A DNA stretch of 64,000 nt from positions 401,857,390 through 401,921,389 of the forward strand of contig NC_085141.1 in the NCBI RefSeq assembly GCF_024139115.2, written 5' to 3'. Origin of the DNA: Armigeres subalbatus. Its lineage: Eukaryota; Arthropoda; Insecta; Diptera; Culicidae. Of this stretch, positions 45,481 through 56,650 are shown one piece after another. Under the pieces are notes generated by a model. The model saw only the letters and a list, made by a program, of their open reading frames with translations, made no database searches and was not told the origin of the DNA. Position numbers and translations under genes: made by a program. Position 1 is the stretch's first letter; each line of letters begins with the position of its first letter.

Positions 45481-46949
45481 GAATTTATAAACGAATTTGA
45501 AAGTTTTGGTTATGTTATGTGATGAGTGTTTCCGAGAAAGTCTTGAAAATGTAGTCTAATGCGTTAATTGTTTGTGAATGGCAGGAAAAACTCGTATTTA
45601 TGTGTAGGTTTTCCCAGTACCTTAGCAACTGCAGTAGAGAAGGACATGATTAGCCTCCACCACCCTATAAGACCGCATCCAACCACTCACCATAGTCCTC
45701 AAACCCAACACCAGAGGGCCAGAAGCACCTTCGTTAAGCTGGGTGCTGCGGATAGAGCCGCTTTTGTGCTCTCAAGCGAGTAGTGGGATATTTTGAAATC
45801 AATCCCATAAGCTGAATTATTTTGCAGTTACTTGGCTGTCAAACATTCCCCGCTCTTCGAATTTCTCTTCCCATGCTGCATGGAGGCGCACAAATGCGCA
45901 AGACTCTACATGACTTTACGATGGCTTACATACATTCCGGCTCCAATCAACTGCTGAATCTCGTGAAATCTCGTAACGAGTGCATTTTAGTTGCATTCCT
46001 ACTAATTTTCCACTCGAAATATAATGTGAATATATTTGTTAAAAAGAATGCAAAACTCAAACTAAGTTTATTTTTATTTTTTCCCCAAATAATAACAATA
46101 CTTCTCAATATAAGATTTAAAACGAACATAACCACAATCTTCAATGTTTGGCTCCGGCACAATAGAAAATTTTGGCTTCACTTTGACAACCAAATCGATT
46201 CTATCCGCACCACCCAGTCGTTAAGTAGCCATTAAGGGGTGGCGTAATTGGGTCGATACTATGAGAGGAGGTCACTGACCTGAAAAAGGAGGTCATGACT
46301 CTGGGATGCGGTAACTATTCCAAAGTATTTTGAAGCGAACGGATGTTACAAAGCTACAAAGTTACCAAAGTTGGAAGGATCCCCAAGCCACCCCGGCGAT
46401 ACCACCGGTAAGCCCGCAGCGAACAGAGTTGCTCGCTGCCGGGTCGTCGGCCACAGAAGGAAGGAAGGAAGAAGAGGAAGGAAATAGTGGTGCAGTGCTG
46501 TGAGGAAAACCAGGACTCTAAAAACTCAAAGGTGCAGCCCAATCGGGTTGTACGCAAAGGTGACGTAGGACTACGTAGCTATTCGAAATTGATGATATAT
46601 GCCATGATTATTTGTGTCTTTTTATTAACATTGAGCAAACTGCTCGGAGGACAACTGAATTAAAGAAGTCGAATAGTTGCTCCCAGTTAGATAGACTTTG
46701 AGTCTCCAACCGTGGAATTAACATGACTCATCAGCCTCATCGTTGCTAAAGCCACTCGACTGGTTTTAATTGGAGGACATCACAACCCTAGAGAACACCA
46801 TCCTCAAAAATGTCCGGAATAAAAGAGAAATAGATAAAATCAAAAGAAGCGTCAAACCAAACATAAATATATTTATTTGAAACGTTTGGTTTTCGCCCGC
46901 AATGGAAGCGTACGTGGCAAAGTGAGGAGAACTTCAAGAATTAATTACA
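45481..46949. other. Region without recognisable genes
   Basis: A 71-codon frame at 45,568-45,783 and a 137-codon frame at 45,822-46,235 (the latter AT-rich, hydrophobic in its second half) have no family signature. 46,360-46,580 is GC-richer, contains GAAGGAAGGAAGAAGAGG and ends in GACGTAGGACTACGT (46,562-46,576), the family X palindrome. Confidence 0.4.
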
Positions 46950-47790
46950 GACAGTCCTCGATGATTTTTCGCTAAGCCTCCACCATTTGGAATACATTTT
47001 TCAGCATTGCCACTACTACCCACGCCTTCGTACTGCTGTGTCCGCTCCGCTGCATCAAATTTTGTCGAACCGCTCTTTGCGAAATCCCGACCAAAATGGC
47101 TCGCGCGCGCCGGAAGGCAGCTTTCTTGTTTGTATTCTATAAATTAGCTCGTTAGTCCCGCCCCTTTGTGATCTGATATGGGTGTAAATATAATGTGCAC
47201 TCATAACAATTAATAAAGAGGCGGGGCTTATGGAATTACTTAGTTAGATAAAAGAAATCTGCTTTCCGGGCAAGCGCGAGCCATTTTGATCGGGATTCCG
47301 CAGACATCGGACCATTCAGAGAATGACAAATTCTAAGAATCCTATGAAATTTTCTCGCAAGATTCTAAATTTAGTTATGATCTGTTGGTTATCTAAGATG
47401 CGTATTGTTGTGAAGAATAACAACAGAAATTCAACTCAAGACGGAATTTCTTCACAGAACAAAACATTATCTCTTGGCATATGTCTGTCCGAGCGACCTT
47501 CGCTGATGGGTGGTTGCTGTAGATAGTTTCCACTGAGGTGGCGTCTTCATCGATTTTATACAAAAGTCACCATTTTATACAAAAGAAGGTAAAACCAACT
47601 ATCCGAAATGAACTTTCTTAAAAGTGCCAAACTCAATCGTAACTTGCGTAACTCAAAATGCAAAACGCAATCGTTACTAGCTTACTACTATTTGATAGCG
47701 CGTCGGAGGGAGATGATTCAGTAAATTTGAATGGATGGAATCACTAACAGCAACCGATGCCACCGAAAGGTGCCGACAAACCTTGCGTTG
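46950..47790 (+). repeat. MITE family M block, copy 1
   Basis: Contains a hairpin at 47,084-47,297 whose arms read CCGACCAAAATGGCTCGCGC and, inverted, CCGATCAAAATGGCTCGCGC. Flanking phrases CTCGATGATTTTTCGCTAA, TGATCTGATATGGGTGTAAA, ATTTTCTCGCAAGATTCT and GTCGGAGGGAGATGAT recur in copy 2. Confidence 0.85.
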
Positions 47791-47799
47791 AAACTGTCC

Positions 47800-48420
47800 G
47801 ACCACCACTCGATGATTTTTCGCTAAACCTCCAAAATTGGGATTGCCACTGCTACTCACACCTTCGTGATCTGATATGGGTGTAAATATAATGTGCACTC
47901 ATAACGATTAATGAAGGGCAGGGCTGATGGAATTACTTCATTAGATATAAGAAAGCTGCTTTTCGGTGCGCGTGAGTCATTCCAATCAGATTCCGCAGAA
48001 AACAGACTGTTCGGGGAATGACAAATTCTAAGAATCCTGTGAAATTTTCTCGCAAGATTCTGAATTTTGTTATGAGATGTTGATTATCTAAGATGCGTAT
48101 TTTTGCGAAGAACAAGAACATAAATTTGACTCAAGGCGAAGTTTCTTCATATTGCCAAACATTATCTCTTGGTATCTGTCCTGTCTGTCCGAGCAACGTC
48201 CATCGATGGGTGGTTGCTGTAGATAGTTTCTACTCAGTTGGCGTCTTCGTTGGTTTTATACAAAAGCCACCATTTTATACAAAAGAAAAATGATCAAACT
48301 ATCCAAAATAAACTTTCTTCAAAGTGCAAAACTCAATCGTCGCGTCGGAGGGAGATGATGCAGTAAATTTGAATGGATGGAATCACTAACAGAAACCAAG
48401 TTTCCACGCCAAACGCCGAT
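47800..48420 (+). repeat. MITE family M block, copy 2
   Basis: Direct repeat of copy 1 at an offset of 700 bp in the main part (851 bp at its left edge). It lacks about 151 bp, from after CACACCTTCG to before TGATCTGATATG, which removes one hairpin arm. A third partial flank (ATACATTTTCAGCATCACCACT) follows near 48,540. Confidence 0.85.
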
Positions 48421-48898
48421 GCCACCGAAACAGTCCATTTTCGCAATTAAACCTTTCTTTTCAGAAAATGATGGTCCTAAGAAGAACCAATTTTCTTTCC
48501 CCAATGTGCCTTTCCAACTAACTGACACCACAATTTGTAATACATTTTCAGCATCACCACTGGCGGCGCGGGATCGCAATAGTGCTATTTTTATAGTCAA
48601 CCCTTTCTTAATGTGACATGCTGGTTCGTTGAGGTTGAATGTTCTGCAGCAACACATAAAGCCCCAAAACCAATGCAATGTATTTCTTTTGATGTTGTGT
48701 CTGGCTCCGGCTGCGATCGCTTTGATGCGTCCGCTCTGCGTGAAATCTTGTTCAAACAGAGGATTAGATCCAAACCCGCAAATGATTGATTTTTAATGTC
48801 TGTGCTAGTGATGCATGTACGTGATTGGTTGATTTACCTATTTCTAATTTTTTTTGTTATCAATTATCGATAATGAATAGTTAACCTTCTGTCTGTGT

Positions 48899-49340
48899 TC
48901 AAAAAAACTTACGTTGTCTGTACTCTGGGGTCAAATTGACCCCAAATTGAAATTGCTATAACTTTTATATTGTTTGCCCGATTTTTGATTTTCGGGGCTG
49001 TTTCGAAAGATAATTTAATCATCTTTCAGGTCGTAACCAAAGATTGACTATTGGTGGGCGGGTACATCGCGGGGAGGGGTTTTCGTGAAAAAGGGTACAA
49101 AAACAGTGATTTTTCATGCTTATTTTACTTATATGTGAAAATCCTACCCATTTTGAACTGCACCTTTTTTAAAAAGGTTATGCAGGAAGGCATGTGCTTT
49201 GGCATGAGGCGTTGATAAATTCAGAACTTGGCCGCCAGATGGTGGTATATTCGAATTAATTATTTTAGACTACTCAAGATATTCCGATATATAGAATTCT
49301 CCTCAGTGGAAATATTCTTATCGCACAAATTTAAAATTTG
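48899..49340 (+). repeat. Left arm of the TTAA foldback element
   Basis: About 440 bp, inverse of 49,838-50,246, sharing GGTGGGCGGGTACAT, CGGGGAGGGGTTTT, ACAAAAACAGTGATTTTTCA and TTTTAGACTACTCAAG. Near its left end it has an extra CTCTGGGGTCAAATTGACC segment between GTCTG and GCTATAACTTTT that the right arm lacks. Confidence 0.92.
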
Positions 49341-49497
49341 TTAAAATGGCGTCTTGATCGATGGTCGGACTGTCTTGTGACGGAAGTAATAATTGGGAAT
49401 TTTACAAATAGGCGGTAAATTGGCTGATCTTTGGTTACGCATGTAAACCCAAAGGCCTAAATACCAGGGTTTTCTTGGATGACCTAAAACATATTCT

Positions 49498-49857
49498 GTG
49501 AACACATTCTATTATTTGCAGCATCGCTGGAGCAGATTGAATACAAAGAAAACTTTTGATGAGCTCTACCACAAATTCATGTTTGCCAAAAATGCTACAA
49601 ACCAAAATACATCAGATCTCACATGGAACAATATACTCAAATATAACAGCTCATTAGCGCCGCATATTGGAAGAAATGCTCATTATATTGAGCACCGTTT
49701 TGTAGTCCTGGACATCCTGAACATTGTTGCCGAATACAACTTGGGTATAGTTATGAGGGATCTCAAGCTAAAGCTTTCCCGTCATAGGACAGTCCATTTC
49801 CACCAGATAAACTTTGTTAAACACGTCATGTTTGCAAATTTCAAATTTGTGCAATAA
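49498..49857 (+). CDS. Exon-like open frame inside the foldback element
   Basis: A 119-codon frame ending at TAA 49,857 with no ATG at its beginning (it opens at a GTG). It is preceded by ATTCTATTATTTGCAG (to about 49,521), a textbook splice acceptor, so the real coding part may start at CATCGCTGGAGC. Residues are well mixed (RWSRLNTKKTFDELYHKFMF, then HRFVVLDILNIVAEYNLG), which is unlike chance frames here. I do not recognise the protein and it does not look like the DDD core of a piggyBac transposase. It runs into the right arm for its last few codons. It is probably captured host coding sequence or a transposase remnant. Confidence 0.45.
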   Translation: MNTFYYLQHRWSRLNTKKTFDELYHKFMFAKNATNQNTSDLTWNNILKYNSSLAPHIGRNAHYIEHRFVVLDILNIVAEYNLGIVMRDLKLKLSRHRTVHFHQINFVKHVMFANFKFVQ

Positions 49858-50246
49858 GAATATCTACAATGAGGAAAATTCCATATATCGGAATTACTTG
49901 AGTAGTCTAAAATAATGAATTCAAATATACTGCCACCTTGCGACCAAGCTCTAAACTAATCAATGCTTCATGTCAAAGCACACGCCTTTCTGCATAACCG
50001 TTTTGAAAAGGTGCAGCTCAAAATGGGTAGGATTTTCAGATATAAGTAAAATAAGCTTGAAAAATCACTGTTTTTGTACCCGTTTTTACAAAAACCCCTC
50101 CCCGCTATGTACCCGCCCACCAACAGTCAGTCTTTGGTAACGATCTGAAAGATGATTAAATTATATTTCGAAACAGCTCCAAAAATCCAAAATTGGCCAA
50201 ACATTAAAAAAGTTATAGCAGACAACGTAAGTTTTTTGAAAAAAGT
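49838..50246 (-). repeat. Right arm of the TTAA foldback element
   Basis: About 410 bp, inverse of 48,899-49,340 with scattered substitutions. It ends at the inverse of TTCAAAAAACTTACGTTGTC. A further 400 bp (50,247-50,644) up to the right terminus have no partner on the left and include TATTAAATAAATGAG, a possible polyadenylation region. Confidence 0.92.
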
Positions 50247-50838
50247 ACACTGTAGCGCATATTTTCAAGATTTTTCAAGCGAATTTGCACCTAGGAGAGA
50301 GATCTCGGCGAGTTTTACCAAACTACCAAAAATTAGAAGAATCGGTTGAAAACTAAAAAAAATGGCTGCCACTCAAAGTGATTGTAGTGGCAAGATGGGC
50401 AATGCCCATCGTGCGGTAAAATCTCACTAAGAATTCCTCTCGATAGAGCGAACCACTACTGCAGGCAGTTAATTTAAGTTTATGTAATTGTATTAAATAA
50501 ATGAGTTTTGTTCCTGTGATCGCATGAGTCAGACGTGTTATCCTTTTCTTCCCTCAAAAGAGAATCTCTTTTAAAAGTTTGACTTGCATCATAGGATGTT
50601 ACAGTGATCTGGGGTCATATTGACCCCAGAGCACAGACAAAAAGTTAAAAATCCGTATTTTCATATAAATACAAGAAGCGTTGACTCATATTTGATCGAA
50701 TGGTCCAAAAATTGAAAATCCATCGAGAAACGGCTGAGATGTTAAAATTCAAAGTCTATCATATTTTCGTGACGGTCCCCGATTTTCGCAATCGTAAAGT
50801 GTACCCCAATATAGAGAAGACAGACGTAGTCCTACGTC

Positions 50839-51530
50839 AAAACAGGCTAACTAGAGGGATTTCTTTTAAAAATCCTCCGGAAATAACTTCGGAAATAAAT
50901 GTACAAATCAATTTTAAATGCCTCCTCAATGTTTTTTCGAAAAGAATAAATTTTAAGTCACACTATTGCGTTCCATTCATCTAATTTGCGATAATAGGTA
51001 AATCCATTCAGAAAACTGCCTATTTGGACATAATAGAAAAAAACTTATGCACAGCCTGCATGCTTAAGTGGCATCTAAAAACCGAGTCAAAATGATTTTT
51101 CTCGCAAGTTTATTGCATAACTAAAATTTGCTCGATATTCTACAGCATTGACCCGATTTTGTCTATTCCCGATTTTGTCTTCCTCCGATTTTATCACGTT
51201 TTCGACCCGATTTTGGCAACCCAATAAATTTTGAAAATTTTAGTAGTTTTTTTATATTTGTAAAAATACCGCAAATTACAATGATTTTAATGAAACAACT
51301 TTCACCGCCTGTAGTTTATTTTTAATAATTTCTGAATACCTGTCAAAAGTTTTGTAAGCGAAAACGACAAGTAATTATGGGTTCCGTTCGCGTGTTTCGC
51401 CTTTCCAATGTATAAACTGATTTATATTTCTGAAATACATAAAATGTATGTGCAATTTGCGTGGGCAGCAGGGACTATGTCCAAGGGCTTGACGATCCCT
51501 CCCCAGGCCATCTGCGAGTTGTGGAGCTAC
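50839..51530. other. AT-rich DNA with a motif cluster and a LINE-associated scrap
   Basis: 51,150-51,220 has four CCGATTTT(G/A)TC-type motifs (CCCGATTTTGTC, CCGATTTTATC), like a motif-rich transposon end. 51,490-51,525 shares CCAGGCCATCTGCGAGTTGT with 4,845-4,866 (inverted). No gene. Confidence 0.5.
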
Positions 51531-51534
51531 TTCA

Positions 51535-52530
51535 GAATCTACCTCAGGAGTTCCTTCGGAATTCAAAACGTCTTCCTGGAATTCTTTAGGAAATTATTCG
51601 AATCATTCATTTAGAAATATATTCACGAATTCCTTTTAAACATTATCCGGAAATACTTTCCGAAACTCCTTTAGAAATATCTACGGTAAATATTTTGGTA
51701 ATTCTTTCAGATATTCCTTCAAAAAATCCTTCGGGGATTCGTTCTGGAATTCCTTTACAAATTCCTTCGGAAAATTATGAGGGTTTTGAAAATTCGATAA
51801 GGAATTTCTTCGGAAGTTGCTTTAGATTTTTTTAGGAATTCATTTAAGAGTTCCTTCAGGAATTCCACCGGAAATCCCCATAGAGATTCTTTCGCAAATA
51901 CCTTAAGAAATTTCTTCAGAAATTCTTTCAGAAATTCCAGTCAGCGTCGAAATTAATTTCTAAATTAAATAAGGCGATAATAAAAAAAAAACAGGATTTT
52001 TTTAAAAAAGTCCTCCAGAAATTTATTCAGAACTTTCTCCTGTAAATCTTTCAGATCTTTCTGTTGGAAATTACGTGGGATATTCCTCAGTTTTTCAGCA
52101 ACCTCTTCCTCTGGAATTTTCTTCAAAATTTCCTGAGTTTCTTTAAACATTTGTGAGGAAATTATTTTAGAATGTTTTTTTGGTAATACCAGCGGAAAAT
52201 CCTTAGGAGAATTCTTCCGATTTATTAGACAATGTCATTTGGAATTTCTTGGCAAATCCCTTTAGGAAATTTTTGACTATTTCGTTGAAAATTCCATCAA
52301 ACATTCTGTTGAAAATACCTTCAAGGAAGTATTACAATTTCAGGAAGAATACATCCTACAAAATATCGGATAGAATTCAGGTATTTTATATGGTTTAATT
52401 GAAGAAAAGAATTCCTAAGGCATCTCTGAAAAAATTATCAAAGGAATTTCCGATGAAAAAATCATACATTTCTCCAGACTTATATTCAGGAACTTCTCTA
52501 GAAATTCCATCGGAAATTTCGAATAAAATT
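51535..52530. repeat. Degenerate GGAATTCC-type repeat
   Basis: The longest block of this class in the window. Words such as GGAATTCCTTT, CTTCAGGAATTCC and AGAAATTCC are irregularly spaced. Confidence 0.85.
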
Positions 52531-52645
52531 GATCAATATTACCATATTAGATTTTTTTTCAGAATAATGTTGGCGTATATAATTAAATATCCATGAAAAT
52601 ATTCAATTTGGCGAGTCACCACGTGCCCAATTGTGCCTTAGTTTG

Positions 52646-52868
52646 AGGTCACTCCTCACGGAATCCAGGTTTCAGGGTATTCGCGTTTTCGGGGGCACAC
52701 CACTCGATACGGAGACAGCGCACAACTGTCATTTTTGTTGATTTAGCTTTGCTGCGTCGCAGCATGCGTGAAATAATAAAAATGACAGTTGTGCGTCGCC
52801 TCCGTATCGAGTGATGTGCCCCCGAAAACGCGAGCACAATTAAACCTGGATTCAGGGTGGAGTGACCT
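52646..52868. mobile_element. Hairpin MITE of 223 bp
   Basis: Arms of about 95 bp, ends AGGTCACTCC and inverse, continuing through GAATCCAGGTTT, CGTTTTCGGGGGCAC and CACTCGATACGGAG to AACTGTCATTTTT. The loop is only about 40 bases. Transcription would give a long near-perfect double-stranded RNA hairpin. A lone GAATCCAGGTTTTTCA word lies near 53,802. Confidence 0.9.
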
Positions 52869-55569
52869 TAAATTCACTAAAGATCGCGGATACTCAATAA
52901 ATGAAACAAACGGTGTAACAAAAAGCAAGCCTTGTGTTTTCTTTGCCTCTTAGCCTCTTATTTTTTCGTACTTAGTTTAACAGATTTCACCATTTCTTTA
53001 ATATCCTGGTTTGGTTGAAAAATTGGCTTGATAATCCTCTTTGTTCTGAAGTACCTTCTACGAGATCTTGACTTCAACACAAATCAAAATGGAAATATTA
53101 TTAACCCTTCAAACACATAATCGTGATCGAATTGTGGTATCGGAGTACGCTATTTATGTTCCACGAAAAAATCTAAAGACCAGGAAGCAAACAAATCCAC
53201 GTACTTCCTGGATATATAGGGAATATGACGTTGGCTTCTGTGGCGGAAGTACACTCCAATGCCACCAACGCATAGAGCCAAAAGAAAAACTTCTCGGGTG
53301 CAAAATCTATACTGTCTTGTCGGTCGGTCGGTCGGATGTTTGGCTGAATAGAAAAAGAGGTTGTCAAGCTTCTAGAAAAAACATAAAATCTGAAAACTCA
53401 TGAACGATTCTAATCAATGCAATCGCGAGTAGTAGCCCGACAAACAAATCATCGCCGGTAATAATTGTGAAGTGCTGAATGCTGAACTGCATCGCCGCTA
53501 TGGTAGATGAGAGATGTAATGCAAATAAATGACAAGTAAGGGATGAGTGAGAAAGTTCAAATCTGAATCCCGCTATACTAATAAATCGAAATAAAATGAC
53601 ACCATCAGTTAGTCGTGAGTGCAGTTGTTCAATTGACACATTTAAAAACCTTAGTAGTTGAGAACATCTGACGACTAAGGCAAAGATGATTCGTTCGAAA
53701 CTGAAGAAGCTTGCTCTACAGGAGGAACCAACAAAAGCTGCTGGATAGCTACGATATCTGTGTAGAGATTAAATAAATTTTCCGTAAAGCGTTCGCCCCC
53801 ACGAATCCAGGTTTTTCAATTGTCTGTGGCATACAACGCGGACGACAATATAGCTGCATCTTGCAGACAACTTGTGGCATCTCTTAGATGTTTTGTACAT
53901 TCCCACCAATATATGTGTGCTGCAGAAGACTATGCGGGCGGTAGTTTTTGTTGTGATTTACCAGGCAGACGTCGATATCCGGTAGGTCTCTATTTTCCAG
54001 TTCATCGCAATAAACTCTTGGCCAGAGAAACGATGTTGCCTGACAGCTTGTTAAAAGCCGGAAGAAGATAACCGAATTTACCCGTTCAATTGGAAACAGA
54101 GAGAAGCGAATAGAAATAACTGTCAATTTTCGGAAGCAGTTTAATAGTATATGATTTTATGAATACCTATCGTTGTTATTTATACATATTGTCGACATTG
54201 GACTGAGTCAGCTTTAAATTAAGCAAATTAAAATTTGTTTTTTAAAGAGGGTGCCGTGCAGTGATGGGAAATGTAAAAAATAGCATGGGATTTGCTAATA
54301 ACTTTTTAATAAGTTTTTTTTTTCTATTCGGATGTTTTGATTAATAAGTAATGCTCAAAGGCTCCTAGAATTTTTTCAAACAGATCATTCTTCTAAATAC
54401 AAAGTGTGAGGCATGAGAACGAAATTAAAAAAAAACGGACGTTGGTCGACGGCGTTGCCGGTAAGAGCTTGGTTGCGGCGGATGACGGCGTGGATAGGTT
54501 GATGGCGTTACAGACTATGGCTTGCTTGTGGTGGTCATAGGCTGGTGATTTGCTTCCAGTTACCGATTCTAAATCGGTAGGGCGTAGCTGGGCCTACGAT
54601 CGCTGGGCCAGGGTTGTTCGGAGGATGTTTGAGCCTCTAGCGAGCCCGGCTTGAATAGAAATCCAGTTTGTGAAGATGGTTCACCGTCGAGAACGCTTTC
54701 ACTGGTACCAGCCCGGTATCCAGACTCAAGGAGCAAAACGTGGTGTGTCCGATCCCTTAATTGATTGCTTTTAGTCGTCAAAATGGCCGCCGGGGACCTG
54801 GTAGGTGGCGACTTCGTCTTGACCCGTAATTGGACTTTTTTTTTTCAAAATGGGCGACGCCGGGTGATGGGTGTCGGAGGGACGGTAGGTTCACAACCGC
54901 ACGGTATTTGCTGACCATCTTATCGGCTTGGCTGGTCCAGAAAACTGTGGATGCAGAGAAGAATACCTCCGGGATTACACACCGAAGAAAAAAAGCGGAA
55001 AGAAAAGGCCCAGATATGGACCTAATGCCGGGATTAGTACACCAATTAATTGTCATCTCTCTCTTCATTCCACCCCTAATAGTTAAACTTTTCTTACAAG
55101 TATTTACCTTTTCTTTAGATTTTCCTATTTGTGTCTCACAATACCCGCTTTTCTATGGGTCTATTGTGAAGCTATAGAGTAAAGAAACAGATTATAATCA
55201 ATTTTTTTTGTTGGTTTTGAAACTAACCGTACTTTCAGCAAACAACCGTACTAATTTAAACTTACCGTACTATTAGGCTTAACCTTTTCGATATTTTATA
55301 GGATCTAAAAGAGGAAACACATAACACTATTATCACATAACATATGTGTAACTCGGGTTCAAAAAGTTGTACCCAAGTACAGATTCAGAGGTGGTATAGA
55401 GAACATCATAATGTCAAAGGCATTATACCAGTTCACTTTCGAAACACGGAAAAAAATATAGTAAACACAATCAAACCTTACACGATGAGATGACTTAACC
55501 CATTAATGGGTACTGTATTTAAGTTAATATTATTCCTACCGTGAAAAAGTCACTCTTTTGACATAGAAC
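52869..55569. other. Region without recognised genes
   Basis: Contains 60-115 codon frames on both strands with no family signature. 54,440-55,000 is GC-richer and may be old retroelement leader or LTR DNA, but no partner copy is present. 55,205-55,265 has three ACCGTACT words. A possible promoter is listed separately. Confidence 0.35.
53570..53751 (+). promoter_or_regulatory. Possible core promoter and short 5' coding relic
   Basis: TATACTAATAAAT (about 53,575) lies roughly 30 bases before ATCAGTTAGTCGTGAGTGC, which fits the arthropod initiator TCAGTY. An ATG at about 53,687 opens a 20-codon frame rich in Lys and Glu that ends in TAG. It may be the start of a decayed host gene, or chance. 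Confidence 0.2.
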
Positions 55570-55571
55570 TA

Positions 55572-56470
55572 GGGTAAATTATGTATCTTGGACAAGCGCA
55601 GGACACTCATTAGGAAATATATCGATATTGAATAGTATAAAACAATTGAAAACCACTAGGTTCATCCAAATACATAACCTATGATTAGTCTTGTGTCTCC
55701 ATTGCCCAATTTTTGAGTAAATTACGTTTACTAGGTGTAAACTGTGATATACTGCGAACTGAAATATTTTCTTTTTGGACATCAAATATATAATTTCGAC
55801 ATGGAAAATGCATATATTTTGGAAAGAGTCATTTTCTCCTAATTTAAAAATGGCCACCTACAGATCTCAATGGTATGACTTACCTACACGTATCCACATT
55901 CATTTAAATGCATTTATTTGCTTAACTGACAGAGATTAAACCAGAAATTAAAATTGTTTCGCAATCTTATCGATATCATTGAAAACAGCCTGAAAGTTGG
56001 CAATTAATGGTTCATTCATGTACTGTACATGGGGTGACCAATAAATGTCTGATGCATAAAAACATAACTTCATTTTGGTCACTCCTTTTTTATCCGTCTC
56101 AAGTTCATGTTAAGCGATTGGAATATGTTAGTATCTCAATTACAATCAAACTTTGGCCGCAAGACCTCAAAATTGTCGTTTGAACCATTTTAAACGTGTT
56201 TCAGGTGCATGTTACGAAGAGTCCTATAATGCATGTTCTCCTGCATACGGGCGTCCAGCAGGCACTTTGGTAGAAAGCTTTACATTTTAGGTAATTTTAA
56301 AGATAAATAATAGTTGATTTGTGAATTCTCATTAGGAGTCGCTATAGTTGAGGTAAAAGTATGCAATGATCATACTTTCGATAAAAGTTTTCCTACACAT
56401 TATCTAAAATTGATCGAAGAAGCTCAGGCTTGTCCAAAATATGTACATGTCCAAAATATATCATTTACCC
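55572..56470. mobile_element. TA-inserted TIR element in family X
   Basis: 899 bp flanked by TA (55,570-55,571 and 56,471-56,472). Ends read GGGTAAATTATGTATCTTGG and, inverted, GGGTAAATGATATATTTTGG, then GACA; the CTTGTCCAA word is repeated near the right end. The outer flanks GACATAGAAC and CGTCTGTCTTTTCTATATTG match the family X sequence at 2,258-2,290. No transposase. Tc1/mariner-type by duplication. Confidence 0.85.
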
Positions 56471-56569
56471 TACGTCTGTCTTTTCTATATTGGCTTTTTC
56501 TACACGAATCGTATTATATGGGATTTTTTTCACTAAAATTTTGGGATTTCCGCTGGTCATTCAGACAAA

Positions 56570-56635
56570 TTTTGGGATTTACGCGGTTTTTACGTTGTTT
56601 TAATTTACGCGGCCCATATCCTCCGCGTTAAAACC
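56570..56635. repeat. Cluster of TTTACGCGG-type motifs
   Basis: GGGATTTACGCGG, TTTTTACG, AATTTACGCGG and CCGCGTTAAAACC occur within 65 bases, a motif-rich transposon-end pattern without a visible partner. Confidence 0.4.
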
Positions 56636-56650
56636 GATTTCAGTGTGTTA

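Larger units (their letters stand above)
48885..50644. mobile_element. TTAA-flanked (piggyBac-type) foldback element
   Basis: 1,760 bp between TTAA copies at 48,881-48,884 and 50,645-50,648. Terminal inverted repeats CCTTCTGTCTGTGTTC and CTTTTTGTCTGTGCTC, each followed by CTCTGGGGTCAA..TGACCCC. Inside are two large inverted arms and a central exon-like segment. TTAA specificity is the hallmark of piggyBac. No transposase is recognised, so it is non-autonomous. Confidence 0.9.
48740..50838 (-). repeat. Family X copy split by the TTAA element
   Basis: The pieces 48,740-48,884 and 50,645-50,838 join into the inverse of 2,258-2,590 when the TTAA element is removed. Shared words: GTACATGCATC, ATTGATAA, AGTCAACGCTT, GTGACGGTC, GACGTAGTCCTACGTC. 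Confidence 0.85.

Noticed and set aside
53173..53367. Minus-strand frame with a signal-peptide-like stretch (EKFFFWLYALVALECTSATE)
   Set aside because: No start codon at a suitable place, no downstream domain, and overlapping frames on the plus strand are equally open.
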